A stretch of DNA of 64,000 nucleotides, taken from positions 62,001 to 126,000 of the forward strand of contig NZ_MLFK01000009.1 of the NCBI RefSeq assembly GCF_001879205.1, written 5' to 3'. This document shows positions 44,889 to 54,124 of the stretch, in pieces. Position numbers and translations under genes: made by a program. Position 1 is the first letter of the stretch. Each line of letters begins with the position of its first letter. The notes under the pieces were generated by a model, which was given only the letters and a program-made list of their open reading frames with translations, did not search any database and was not told the DNA's origin. This DNA comes from Flavobacterium johnsoniae (GTDB lineage Bacteria > Bacteroidota > Bacteroidia > Flavobacteriales > Flavobacteriaceae).

Positions 44889-45947
44889 TTAAAGGTTTTC
44901 AGATAAAAATTTTTCTAAGTCTTCTGGTGTAATATTTTTTTTAATTACATTATGGTCTTTATCTATTAAGAAGTTAGTAGGGAAGGAGATTATTTTTTCT
45001 CTAGCAGCTATTACAGCATTTTCATCGAGATAATTTTTCCAGGGTATTTCATATTCCACGATTCTTTTCTGCCAGTATGGAACTACATTTTGCGTTTTAT
45101 CAGTTGAAATCGCAATTATATTGAAGCTTTTAGCATAATAACGGTTATAAATTTTCTTTAGAGAAGGCAGTTGTTCCAAACATGGACGGCATCTGCTAAA
45201 CCAAAATTCGATAAGAGTATATTTAGAATCAGGAATATTTAAAATTTCTGTTTTTAAACTAGTGTTCTGTAAAGACATTTCTGGAAATTTCCGGCCCTTT
45301 CTTATTAATGTGTTTTTTAATTCTGCGTTTAAAGTGAGCCATAATTTTTGCTTTTTAATGGAGTGAGAAAATGAGTTTAGAGTAGTTTCATATAAATCAC
45401 TATATCCCTCAATATTGTATCGTTCAATTAAAAACCAAAGAGCAACGTATGAGTCCGGATTTTTTATTACATATTTATATAGTTTTTTATCAAACATTTC
45501 GGAATTGTTATAATAAAAATGTTCGAAATTATCAGATGAATTGGCAAGTATAAAGGGGATGAATTTATTTTGGTATTCATTTCCCGTTTTACCAATTACT
45601 TCACCTTGTTTCGTTATCATATCAGATACTATTATTGAAGTGGTTGATTGGTCAATAAAGTATTTTCCGTTTCTAAATAATATAACATCTTTTTCACTAT
45701 TCATGGAGTATGAATACATTTGCGGGCAGCTGAAAATTCCTTGAATGTTGAATTTATTATTATTTATTGCAGAAGTCAATTTGGTATTGGCATAGTATTT
45801 TTCATCTATTATCCCTGCAGAAAAGACTATAGTATCTTTTTCATAATTTTTATCGGTTAATATTTTTCCCTGTATATTGGCAGAATTTTGAGAAAAAAAA
45901 TTACCCGAGTAAATGAAAAATAGTAAGGTGAATATATGTTTTAGCAT
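44889..45947 (-). CDS. TlpA/ResA-like secreted thioredoxin
   Basis: The 352-residue protein has a signal peptide (ILTLLFFIYSGNFFSQ-like stretch), a DUF4369-like N-terminal half and a C-terminal thioredoxin domain (about 225-350) with active site FSRCRPCLEQLP and the cis-Pro region SFPTNFLID. Such proteins reduce or shuffle disulfides outside the cytoplasm. Here it probably proofreads or assists disulfides in the Cys-rich peptides encoded on both sides. A frameshifted paralogue lies at 42083-43157. Confidence 0.8.
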   Translation of the reverse strand: MLKHIFTLLFFIYSGNFFSQNSANIQGKILTDKNYEKDTIVFSAGIIDEKYYANTKLTSAINNNKFNIQGIFSCPQMYSYSMNSEKDVILFRNGKYFIDQSTTSIIVSDMITKQGEVIGKTGNEYQNKFIPFILANSSDNFEHFYYNNSEMFDKKLYKYVIKNPDSYVALWFLIERYNIEGYSDLYETTLNSFSHSIKKQKLWLTLNAELKNTLIRKGRKFPEMSLQNTSLKTEILNIPDSKYTLIEFWFSRCRPCLEQLPSLKKIYNRYYAKSFNIIAISTDKTQNVVPYWQKRIVEYEIPWKNYLDENAVIAAREKIISFPTNFLIDKDHNVIKKNITPEDLEKFLSENL

Positions 45948-46013
45948 TTTTATAGTTCAAAAATTAAAAATGAGTAAATCAGGTGCAAAATCCCTGCACC
46001 TGATAAGACCTTT

Positions 46014-46187
46014 TTATGCTATGCAGCAAGTACTGCAATATCCATGTCCATCGCCTGTAAAAACAGCACAACCCTCTGGACACTCTCTTCTGGTGTTACA
46101 TAATCCTGGAGTGTACCCGCCAGCGATAATTCTCATTTCAGACCTTGTCAGAAATTTAGCGCGATTGCTAAGACTCATTTTTTTCAT
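46014..46187 (-). CDS. Cys-rich double-glycine peptide precursor 2 (57 residues)
   Basis: ATG at 46187, with a second in-frame ATG at 46178. The leader begins MKKMSLS, continues AKFLTRSEMRIIA and ends at Gly23-Gly24. The core starts Tyr25-Thr and holds six Cys (30, 36, 40, 51, 54, 55), one Ser and four Thr, with a Cys-Cys pair near the C-terminus. The leader differs from that of precursor 1 at only a few positions while the cores are unrelated apart from Cys content, the usual sign of diversifying secreted peptides. It is followed by the thioredoxin and VKOR genes. Confidence 0.75.
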   Translation of the reverse strand: MKKMSLSNRAKFLTRSEMRIIAGGYTPGLCNTRRECPEGCAVFTGDGHGYCSTCCIA

Positions 46188-46207
46188 TTTTTTGTTTTTT
46201 AAATTAA

Positions 46208-46246
46208 GCCTACTCTAGTATACGTCTTTTCAGCCTACTACGGTTT
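46208..46246 (-). promoter_or_regulatory. 39-bp upstream element, copy 2
   Basis: The partner of 41990-42028, at the same 21-base distance from the start codon. On the sense strand GTAGG occurs twice within it in direct orientation, which could be a dimeric regulator site. Confidence 0.7.
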
Positions 46247-46330
46247 CCATGTTTGTTGATGAGTAAATAATCTATTTGTTCTAAGAAGTTCTGAGTAATT
46301 ATTTGTTCATTGAAAAAGCAATTGTTGACT

Positions 46331-46708
46331 TTAAATTTTTTGAGCAAATTCATTTACAACTTTAGAAAGTTTTGATTTTAATTTTTTGTTCTCAAATTCA
46401 AGTTTTTCAATATATTTTCGCATTATTATGAGGGTGAATTCGATGTTATCATTCTTATAATTTGAGAATTCATTGTAAATGTTTTTTTCGGTTTCGTTAA
46501 GTAACTGGATATTCTCATCAGATTCATAAATCATAGCTAAATCAGTTTCGAGAATGTTAGCAAGTTTATTCCATTCTGCAGTAGATATTTTGGTGGTGCC
46601 ACGCTCGCGCCGACTGTATTGAGATTGAGAAATTCCTAAAAGGTGAGCCATTTCTTCCTGGGTAAAATTTTTCTCAATACGCTTAAGAGTCAATTTTTTT
46701 TTTAGCAT
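46331..46708 (-). CDS. XRE-family transcriptional regulator
   Basis: The 125-residue protein has an N-terminal lambda-repressor-like helix-turn-helix (about 7-62; FTQEEMAHLLGISQSQYSRRERG) and a C-terminal helical, probably coiled-coil segment (about 95-122; YIEKLEFENKKLKSKLSKV). It stands between the exporter genes and the Cys-rich peptide genes, all in the same direction. A tandem repeat of AACACTACAAA lies about 190 bases upstream of it, and a close relative lies upstream of the lanthipeptide precursor gene, so it may control both. Confidence 0.8.
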   Translation of the reverse strand: MLKKKLTLKRIEKNFTQEEMAHLLGISQSQYSRRERGTTKISTAEWNKLANILETDLAMIYESDENIQLLNETEKNIYNEFSNYKNDNIEFTLIIMRKYIEKLEFENKKLKSKLSKVVNEFAQKI

Positions 46709-47093
46709 TTTTGTTTGTGGTTTTTTATTATTGTAATTAGTAAAGGGGGTAAGAATAGTGTGTTTTATTTTCTGAAAATTATCTCGAAAATAGGGACACT
46801 TTTTTCTTAGTTTTCATGTTTTTGAGGTGCTGTATTTAATAGGATTATTTGTAAAAATATATAAATTAATCTTTTATACTATATTATTTGTGCAATAAAA
46901 ACACTACAAATAACACTACAAAAACACATCATTTCCTGCCTTTTGTAATGATAATAATTTCAATAATTTCTTATATTACTCGATATTTGTGTAAACTATT
47001 CCTTATTTCTTGGTAAAAATCAATATTTAGTAAATCATCTTTATAAATAGTAAATTTTTAATACTGTTTATTGAGAATAAGTCATTTGTGATT
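46709..47093. other. 385-base spacer upstream of the XRE gene
   Basis: No gene is seen. The spacer is strongly AT-rich and contains the AACACTACAAA tandem repeat at 46900-46922. It separates the exporter genes from the regulator and probably holds the regulator's promoter. Confidence 0.5.
46900..46922. promoter_or_regulatory. Tandem AACACTACAAA box upstream of the XRE gene
   Basis: AACACTACAAA is at 46900-46910 and again at 46912-46922, a 12-base period (about one helix turn). The same word in tandem occurs on the minus strand before the lanthipeptide precursor (58663-58684). Confidence 0.55.
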
Positions 47094-48389
47094 TTAAAAC
47101 TGCTCGAAAATGCTTTTGAACTGATATAAAACTCTTTCAAGTAAACGTAAATCTTCAGTGACAATCTGAGCAGTTCCTTTCATTTCCTGTTGAAAGGCAA
47201 TCTTTTTTTTGTAAGAAGTAGTTAGTCCATCTGGAAGAGAAATATCGATAAGTAGATTAGCATCTTTATCAGGTACTAATGATATGTTTTTAATTTCTCC
47301 TTTTAAAATTCCAAATTCTCTATCCGGAAAATTGTCTAATCTTATATTGACGACCTGGCCTATTTTTATCTTTCCTGAATTTAATGCCGGTGCTTTTACT
47401 TTACCAATAAAACTATTTTTTGCGTCTGGAATAATTGAGAAAACATTATCTCCGGAATTTATAGTTTGATTTTCTGTCCACACCTGTAAAAAAGTCACGA
47501 CGCCACTTACCGAAGATTTTAGTGTATAAGTAAGTTCCCAGTCTTTTATTACCTTTTTCAAGTTATAAAATGATTGCAATACACCAGTCTTCAAATTAAC
47601 TTTGTCTTTAGTATTATTTATTTCTAAATTTTGACGCAATTTTGAATTGTTTACCAAAGAAGACTTTAATTGAGAAATTGAGGATAAAAGGCTTCGGTAA
47701 TTTTTCTCTGCCTGTAATAGATTTAGGTTTTTAGTCTCTATTTCCTGATCTGAAATAATGCCTTTATCGTGTAAAGTTTCAAAACGGGAAACCTCTTTTT
47801 TTTGTAGCTCTAACTCTCTTTGATTAATCTCTTTCTGCTGTTGAAGTATATCCAGTCTTTCCTTTATTTGAATCATTTCGGAATATTGTGCCTTATTTTC
47901 AATTTCGAAAGGATGTAAAGTTTTATTCAACTGTTCAGCCTGATAATCCTTTTTAAAAACTGCAAAAGCACTTTCGATCTCGCCCAATTGCATATTACTC
48001 AATAATTCAAAAGGAAATTCTTTCTTTGAGGCGTTGATATTATAATCGTCAATTTTACTTTTTAATAAAAAAACGTCTCTGTAATCAGCTGTGTTTTCTA
48101 TAATTGCAAGAGTACTGTTCTTTGATACTTGACTTTTGTTTTTTATCAAAATTGCTTCAATTCTCCCAGATGATTTTGAGACAATTTTTTCAGGCGGAAT
48201 ATGAGTTGTAATTACAATCTCAGAATTTACTACATCTGGATATTTTATAAACCAGGATGCAATAAATAACATTGTAATGATGATAAAAATCAAAACAGTT
48301 CCCCATCTGATCATCCAATGGGGCACTTTGGTAAGAATGTCCTGAACCTCTTCACTTCTTAATTCAAATGTTGCATTATCTTTTGTCAT
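47094..48389 (-). CDS. HlyD-family periplasmic adaptor of the peptide exporter
   Basis: The 431-residue protein has one membrane helix near the N-terminus (about 29-47; TVLIFIIITMLFIASWFI), a lipoyl-like segment (VSKSSGRIEAILIKNKSQVSKNSTLAII), a long coiled-coil (about 160-265) and a beta-barrel region (IGKVKAPALNSGKIKIGQVVNIRLDNFPDREFG). It links the C39-ABC transporter, whose gene ends two bases upstream, to an outer-membrane channel. No TolC gene is in the window. Confidence 0.85.
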   Translation of the reverse strand: MTKDNATFELRSEEVQDILTKVPHWMIRWGTVLIFIIITMLFIASWFIKYPDVVNSEIVITTHIPPEKIVSKSSGRIEAILIKNKSQVSKNSTLAIIENTADYRDVFLLKSKIDDYNINASKKEFPFELLSNMQLGEIESAFAVFKKDYQAEQLNKTLHPFEIENKAQYSEMIQIKERLDILQQQKEINQRELELQKKEVSRFETLHDKGIISDQEIETKNLNLLQAEKNYRSLLSSISQLKSSLVNNSKLRQNLEINNTKDKVNLKTGVLQSFYNLKKVIKDWELTYTLKSSVSGVVTFLQVWTENQTINSGDNVFSIIPDAKNSFIGKVKAPALNSGKIKIGQVVNIRLDNFPDREFGILKGEIKNISLVPDKDANLLIDISLPDGLTTSYKKKIAFQQEMKGTAQIVTEDLRLLERVLYQFKSIFEQF

Positions 48390-48391
48390 AT

Positions 48392-50584
48392 TTAATTTCC
48401 TAGTTGTAATTGATTTCTAACCAGCTCGAAATAATTTCCCTTCTGTTCTACTAATGCCGAGTGTGATCCTATTTCAATAATTTTCCCTTTATCCAGAACT
48501 ACAATTTGATCTGCATTCATTACCGTACTCAAACGATGAGCAATAACAACTACAGTTTTATTCGTAAAAAAAAGATCAAGCTTTTGCATAATTTCTTTTT
48601 CATTATTAGCATCTAATGCGGAGGTAGCTTCATCAAAGAAAAGTATTTCCGGATCTTTATAAACGGCTCGAGCAATAAGCAGTCTCTGTTTCTGTCCCGT
48701 ACTCATTCCGGTTCCTTCGGCACCAATTTTTGTATTATAGCTCAGCGGAAGACTAGTTATGTAGTCTTTAATATTGGCCACATCGGCTGCATAAGCCAGC
48801 CGATTCTTATCTATTTTATCTACCCCTATAGCAATATTATTGGCAATAGTATCGTTAAAAATAAAACCTTCCTGCATTACGGCTCCAATATTAGAGCGCC
48901 AAGCTTTTTGCGAAATATTATGAAGTTGTAAATTACCAATGCTGATTTCTCCTTTTTCCGGCTCATAAAATTTAAGTAATATTTTCATGAGCGTCGTTTT
49001 TCCACTACCACTTACTCCAACTATTGCCGTTACTTTGTTTGCAGGAATTATTAAACTTAAATCATTTAGAACTGGAGTATCCGATCCTAAATATCGGTAT
49101 GAAAGCTTTTTTATTTCAATATTTGAATTATAAGGAACCTCATCTGTTTGATTAGTTTGCTGCTGTATTTCATCTTCTTTGTCATGTATTTCAGATAATC
49201 TCGCCAGGGATATTTTTGCATCCTGAAGTTCACGTACAAATTCGATAATTTGGGCAATTGGACCATTTAGACTTCCTACTATAGAACTGATTGCAAGCAT
49301 CATCCCCAAGGTTATCGAGCCGTCAATGACTAATTTCGCCGATAAGAATATGATGAAAATATTCTTCAGCTCATTAATAACAGAAGATCCTATACTTTGT
49401 GTTTGTTCGAGAATCAAACCTTTTATCGAAACCCTAAAAAGTCTTGCCTGCACATATTCCCATCCCCAACGTTTTTGTTTTTCTGCATTATGAAGTTTTA
49501 TTTCCTGCATTCCATTTATAAGTTCCATAACTTTGCTTTGTTCCTGTGAAACTTCCGAGAAACGTTTGTAGTCCAGCGTTTCACGTCTTTTTAGAAATAA
49601 GGTAATCCATCCAAAATAAAAGACGCTTCCTATAAAAAACACAAAAAATATCTGAAGATTAAAATATGCCAATACACCTCCCATTATTATCATATTTGTT
49701 ATTGAAAACAATACATTAAGTGAGGATGTAGTCAAGAGACGTTCTATTCTACGGTGATCATTTATACGCTGCATAATGTCTCCAGTCATTCGAACATCGA
49801 AAAAAGAAATAGGTAAATTCATTAATTTAATAAAGAAATCAGAAATTAATGAAATGTTTATCCTGGTAGAAAGATGTAATAATATCCAACTTCTGATGAG
49901 CTCTAAACCAGTTCTTCCTGCAAATAAAAACAATTGCGCAAAGAGTATTAAATAAATAAAATGTATGTTTTGATTCTGAATTCCAATATCAACAATACTT
50001 TGGGTTAGAAAAGGAAAAATTAATTGTAATAAACTGCTGGCCAGAAGCCCAATGCTTAATTGGAGTAAAAAAGATTTATAGCGAATAATATACTTCGAAA
50101 GGAGCCCAAAACCCAAGCCCTTATTATCTTCTTTATCAATATCAGATTGAAAAAACTTTGGAGTAGCTTCAATTATCAATGCTACGCCTTCTGGTGTCTG
50201 CTTATCTGCATTATTACCAATCCAAAATTTTAAAAAATCTTTTAGATTATATTCTATTAAACCAAATGCCGGGTCTGAAATATAATAGGCGTTATTTTTT
50301 ATTTTGTATAGTACGACATAATGATTCTGGTTCCAGTGCAGAATACAAGGAAGAGGAACTTCATTTAGTTTTTCTGAATTTAATTTTAATCCTAATGTTC
50401 TAAACCCGATGCTCTCAGCAGCATCGCTCAAAAACAATAAGTTGCTTCCTTCACGGGTTGTTTCGCTGATATCTCTCAGCTGCTGAATATTCATTGTCTT
50501 TCCATAGTGCTTTGAAATGATCTTTAAACACGTAGGCCCGCAATCTTTATAGTCAGTTTGTATATAATTTGGAAAGTTTTTCAA
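48392..50584 (-). CDS. Peptidase C39-containing ABC transporter (bacteriocin/lanthipeptide exporter)
   Basis: The 730-residue protein has an N-terminal C39 peptidase with Cys15 in YKDCGPTCL, His88 in QNHYVVLY and Asp104 in SDPAFG. Six membrane helices span about 170-440. The ATPase has Walker A GVSGSGKTTLMK (about 523-534), signature MSTGQ (about 627-631, in place of LSGGQ) and Walker B ILFFDE (about 647-652). It cuts precursors after Gly-Gly and exports the core. All three precursor peptides in this island have Gly-Gly leaders and no other exporter is encoded, so it probably serves them all. Confidence 0.9.
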   Translation of the reverse strand: MKNFPNYIQTDYKDCGPTCLKIISKHYGKTMNIQQLRDISETTREGSNLLFLSDAAESIGFRTLGLKLNSEKLNEVPLPCILHWNQNHYVVLYKIKNNAYYISDPAFGLIEYNLKDFLKFWIGNNADKQTPEGVALIIEATPKFFQSDIDKEDNKGLGFGLLSKYIIRYKSFLLQLSIGLLASSLLQLIFPFLTQSIVDIGIQNQNIHFIYLILFAQLFLFAGRTGLELIRSWILLHLSTRINISLISDFFIKLMNLPISFFDVRMTGDIMQRINDHRRIERLLTTSSLNVLFSITNMIIMGGVLAYFNLQIFFVFFIGSVFYFGWITLFLKRRETLDYKRFSEVSQEQSKVMELINGMQEIKLHNAEKQKRWGWEYVQARLFRVSIKGLILEQTQSIGSSVINELKNIFIIFLSAKLVIDGSITLGMMLAISSIVGSLNGPIAQIIEFVRELQDAKISLARLSEIHDKEDEIQQQTNQTDEVPYNSNIEIKKLSYRYLGSDTPVLNDLSLIIPANKVTAIVGVSGSGKTTLMKILLKFYEPEKGEISIGNLQLHNISQKAWRSNIGAVMQEGFIFNDTIANNIAIGVDKIDKNRLAYAADVANIKDYITSLPLSYNTKIGAEGTGMSTGQKQRLLIARAVYKDPEILFFDEATSALDANNEKEIMQKLDLFFTNKTVVVIAHRLSTVMNADQIVVLDKGKIIEIGSHSALVEQKGNYFELVRNQLQLGN

Positions 50585-50593
50585 AAGAATGGC

Positions 50594-51808
50594 TTATTTT
50601 TTTAGTTTACTGTAAATATTACCGTAACCAACAGTTGAAATTAAATTGAACCTGGAATGACTGCCATCCTTTTTGTCTTCTAATCTAAAAATAAAAGGTA
50701 GATTTTCGGCAAAAAAGTATTTTTTACTGAAAGTAAATTGATACAATAGAGAATAATCCGAATTTTGAAATTTTAAATAATTTTCACCTGTTGATGATTT
50801 TTTAGTAACTATAATTTTTATTTTACTTAGGTAGTACAAGTATTCACCTTCTTCAATACAATTGACAGTCTTTTTAAACAATTTTAAAGAAATAAAAGCA
50901 TCACATCTTTTTAGGAAATTCCAAATTTTAGGTCTGATATTATCATCATACATTGATTTAGCTTGCATTAAAAAGGAATTGTTAGCGCGATAATCGTATT
51001 TGTCCAAATAAAAAGTATCCGGAATCTGATCCCATTTCATTGTATTGTTTGAGAATATATTCCCTTTGTAATTAAGGAGATGATAAAGCATTATCTCAAG
51101 TTTTCCTTTATAACTAAAAAGTCCATTCTCCCACAATAATTCGCCCGCTGTCCCTTCACATATTAAAAAATCAAAATGTGCTTTTAATCTTCCCTCTCTG
51201 TCTTCATTAAGAATAATATGCTGCATGCTTTCGATTTCGCACTCAATTTTAAAAATGTCTTCTTTTTCAATAATGGCTGATTGTTCGAAATTGGATTCAT
51301 CAAATGCAAAGTTTTTTTCACTAGTAAAAATCATCTGATAGTCTTTACTTTTTTTAAATAAAGTGTTTACATATTCAGAGTTACGAAAGAGCATACAGCA
51401 GGCAGTTATAAAATCATGTCTAACACATATAGTGTCATATTCATCAAGAAGTTCATCAGTCATAAACTCTCTGATTCTTCCATAAATTACATCGATGTCT
51501 GTGATTCCCCAAAAGTCATATTCCTTTAAATAAGATGAAAATATGACACCAAATGCGGGTTTAAAGTCACAGAGTTTGTATGGTTTAGTCACTTCAATTT
51601 TAATGTTTAACTTTTCACTTGCCAAAGCATTAAAATCAGACAAGGTGAAGGGGATAATTTTAACGTTTTGTGGAATTTTATAATCTAATTGATTATCAGT
51701 AAAAATAAAGAAATCAACAGTTGGGTTAAATTCGCAGGATTTTATAAAAAATTTAAAAAACCAGGGAAATTTTCCCATGTAACAATTTACTAAAGCAATT
51801 TTTTTCAT
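50594..51808 (-). CDS. Putative glycosyltransferase (DUF6625-like)
   Basis: The 404-residue protein has no signal peptide. The N-terminal half looks like a GT-A fold: KKIALVNCYMGKFPWFFKFF, VDFFIFTDNQ and, at about residue 125, the Asp-x-Asp motif in YDFWGITDIDVIYGRI, which would bind a metal and a nucleotide sugar. The likeness to DUF6625 proteins is by motif only. Lying between lanC and the exporter genes (198 bases after lanC and 9 before the transporter), it may add a sugar to the lanthipeptide before export. A housekeeping role cannot be excluded. Confidence 0.6.
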   Translation of the reverse strand: MKKIALVNCYMGKFPWFFKFFIKSCEFNPTVDFFIFTDNQLDYKIPQNVKIIPFTLSDFNALASEKLNIKIEVTKPYKLCDFKPAFGVIFSSYLKEYDFWGITDIDVIYGRIREFMTDELLDEYDTICVRHDFITACCMLFRNSEYVNTLFKKSKDYQMIFTSEKNFAFDESNFEQSAIIEKEDIFKIECEIESMQHIILNEDREGRLKAHFDFLICEGTAGELLWENGLFSYKGKLEIMLYHLLNYKGNIFSNNTMKWDQIPDTFYLDKYDYRANNSFLMQAKSMYDDNIRPKIWNFLKRCDAFISLKLFKKTVNCIEEGEYLYYLSKIKIIVTKKSSTGENYLKFQNSDYSLLYQFTFSKKYFFAENLPFIFRLEDKKDGSHSRFNLISTVGYGNIYSKLKK

Positions 51809-52006
51809 AAATGCAATTTAAAATGATATAATTAAGCGACTCATCTATGAGACTTTGCCTCTGTAGCTTCCTGAATTAAATACTATCAGAAGCTGTAAAA
51901 ACAAAAAAATGGATAAAACAAAAACATACCTTTTTTACTTTCATGTAAGGGTATTGATGTTATGTTTTTTTATTGAATTAAACTTTAAGTTATAGAAGTT
52001 AAATTT

Positions 52007-53251
52007 CTACTGCTTTTCAATATTGATAAGTAAAAATTTGTCCCATGGATAAGCAAATTTGTTTTTATAGGAAAGGAGACAAAGTAAAACACCAGATAAT
52101 CCCTGTAAAACTCCAGTAGTTGTAAATTTTTCTATATTTCCATTTTTTTCTATTACTGTCTGATAAACACCTGTCGAATCAAGATCAAAGTCTCTTTTCA
52201 GCATTCCTTCTGTAAACCAGTATTCTTTTCGTTCTTTATAAATAACATTCTCGAGTGTTTCGGATAATCTATTAAATAGGTGCATAGTCCCGAAGTAGCC
52301 GTGACAAATTCCATGTTCGTCCAGTAAAGCATTATTTGCATCTCTTGTAGCCGATTTTAAGCAGATCTTCTCACCAAAAGACGTCCATTGATCATTAGAG
52401 CAATATTTTCCAGCCTTTACTATTGCTAATCCCAATGCGGTATCACCATAGCACCAACCTAAACGGCTTACTTTTTGAAATTGTTCATTCTGATCCCATA
52501 TTCCGGGGAATTGAGAGATTCCGGTATCATTATAATTTTTCTTTAAAAAGTTAACAGCTCCTTCGATCATCATATAACATTTTTCTACAGCTATTTTTTT
52601 TCTGTAAAATTCAGCCAGTATACTTATAATGCCAGACATTCCATGCGCCAGACCGAGATTAATCTTATTTTCCAGATATTCAAATGTATTACCGTTTTCA
52701 TTGAAAGAATAAAAGACCCAGTGGCAGCACTTATCATCTGTCCAAACCGCCTGATTGTATAATCCTTCAATGTAGTGAGACAAATGTTTTTCTTTGGGAT
52801 AAAAATGTAATAGATAAGTAGCAATTCCGGATGCTCCTCTTAGATAATCATATTCCTTATCATTTACAAAATATTCTAAACTGCCTGCTATTAAACGGTT
52901 CAGATCTTTAAACCATTCTTTATCAATTTTGCTTTCCTGCCCCAGATCATAAGAAGTCTGAAAAGCATAACTAATTCCGGAAAGCCCAAAAGCCAGTGTT
53001 GGGTCCAAATGTTTTGTTTCAATATCTAATAGAATATAGTTTAGACAGTCTTCTATCGCATTTTCTATCTTTTCTCTATTTGCAGGATTCAAATTGAATT
53101 TATAATAATATGACAGTGCTATTAAAATTCCTGGTTTGCCATGAATCAATGTATGGTCTGCAGTTGGAATACTTACTATAATGTTGTCAATCATTTGCTC
53201 CAGTAAAACATCTGTTATTTCTGGTGCTTGCGGATATATTTTTTCTAGCAT
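52007..53251 (-). CDS. LanC-like lanthipeptide cyclase
   Basis: This 414-residue protein has the normal length for LanC. The (alpha/alpha) toroid repeats are visible as GLSGISYAF, RGASGIATYLL, LAHGMSGIISIL, YGDTALGLAIV and LQGLSGVLLCLL. Zinc and catalytic residues are all present: His203 in LAHGMSG, Cys267 in GWCYGD, and Cys316-His317 in GICHGYFG. It joins Cys thiols to dehydrated Ser/Thr in the precursor to form (methyl)lanthionine rings. It acts with the LanB encoded upstream. Confidence 0.9.
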   Translation of the reverse strand: MLEKIYPQAPEITDVLLEQMIDNIIVSIPTADHTLIHGKPGILIALSYYYKFNLNPANREKIENAIEDCLNYILLDIETKHLDPTLAFGLSGISYAFQTSYDLGQESKIDKEWFKDLNRLIAGSLEYFVNDKEYDYLRGASGIATYLLHFYPKEKHLSHYIEGLYNQAVWTDDKCCHWVFYSFNENGNTFEYLENKINLGLAHGMSGIISILAEFYRKKIAVEKCYMMIEGAVNFLKKNYNDTGISQFPGIWDQNEQFQKVSRLGWCYGDTALGLAIVKAGKYCSNDQWTSFGEKICLKSATRDANNALLDEHGICHGYFGTMHLFNRLSETLENVIYKERKEYWFTEGMLKRDFDLDSTGVYQTVIEKNGNIEKFTTTGVLQGLSGVLLCLLSYKNKFAYPWDKFLLINIEKQ

Positions 53252-53260
53252 ATAAAAAAA

Positions 53261-54124
53261 CTAATTACACATTGCATTTAAATACAAACTAAGATTTGTA
53301 TCATCTTTTTTCCAAACATCTAATACTTTACTGCGATAAAAACTGGTACTTAGAGGAGAAACTCCAGCCGAAATTGAAAAAAGCCCCTTTTTGTTATCCA
53401 TTTTCTGACTATGTATCCACTGGAGTGTTACGGCAATATTTTCATTCTCTTTGTCTATTGATATATCAAATTGCTTTAAATCAAACTTAAACCAACCCAG
53501 ATATCCGTCTTTAATTTCTAAAATGATCTCTTTTTGAACAAGCAAAGTATCTGGAAGATTATTTTTGATGGAATAAAAATTCACCCTAAACTTTAGATCT
53601 TTGAAATCATTTGTACTAATATTAAAATTTAGATCTTCTATAGAACAATCTTTTTTTATACTTAGTTTCATTCCAATTTCTTTACTCAGCCTATCGTCAA
53701 TTTCTTTTTCTGTTACAGAATAATAATTTCGATGCATCATTCCCAAACCTTTTGCGGTTCTGCCAATTTTTTTAGGCTTTGGTTTTTTGAGGCTAACTTT
53801 TACTTCTGCGAGCTGGTTTACAATGCTTTCAAGTTTAATTGTTTCTTCTTTTTTTTCCAAAAGGGCTTTAAGAGTTATTATACGATCTGCATAACCTAAA
53901 TGGGAGAAGATTACTTCTTTATTAACATCTATATTAGAGTATATCTTTAAAATAAAGTCTCCGTTCTCATTTGAAACAGTTCCTATACTTTCATTTTGTA
54001 TTCCGATATTCGTAAAAGAGACATATTCTCCAGTCTTAGCATCTACTGTTTTTCCTTTTATAATTGCCGTTTGAGTAAAAGCTTTGCAGGTCAAAAGCAG
54101 TATAAAAAAGAGAGATTTATTCAT
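53261..54124 (-). CDS. Secreted CarboxypepD_reg-domain protein in the lanthipeptide operon
   Basis: The 287-residue protein has a signal peptide (LFFILLLTCKAFTQ), a carboxypeptidase regulatory-like beta-sandwich (about 20-105; IIKGKTVDAKTGEYVSFTNIGIQNESIGTVSNENGDFIL) and a C-terminal domain of about 170 residues of unknown type. Its start overlaps the end of lanB by eight bases, so it is part of the operon. It may be an envelope or immunity factor, since no classical LanI or LanFEG is encoded. That role is inferred from position. Confidence 0.6.
   Translation of the reverse strand: MNKSLFFILLLTCKAFTQTAIIKGKTVDAKTGEYVSFTNIGIQNESIGTVSNENGDFILKIYSNIDVNKEVIFSHLGYADRIITLKALLEKKEETIKLESIVNQLAEVKVSLKKPKPKKIGRTAKGLGMMHRNYYSVTEKEIDDRLSKEIGMKLSIKKDCSIEDLNFNISTNDFKDLKFRVNFYSIKNNLPDTLLVQKEIILEIKDGYLGWFKFDLKQFDISIDKENENIAVTLQWIHSQKMDNKKGLFSISAGVSPLSTSFYRSKVLDVWKKDDTNLSLYLNAMCN

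Noticed and set aside
41790..46187. Reading the two Cys-rich peptides as additional LanA substrates
   Set aside because: Possible, since they have Ser/Thr, but their leader type differs from the lanthipeptide precursor and they sit with VKOR and thioredoxin genes; disulfide peptides fit better. Kept open in the finding.
51809..52006. A small gene in the 198-base gap between lanC and the glycosyltransferase gene
   Set aside because: The only ATG-led frame is 13 codons long. The gap may hold an internal promoter, but none was recognised.
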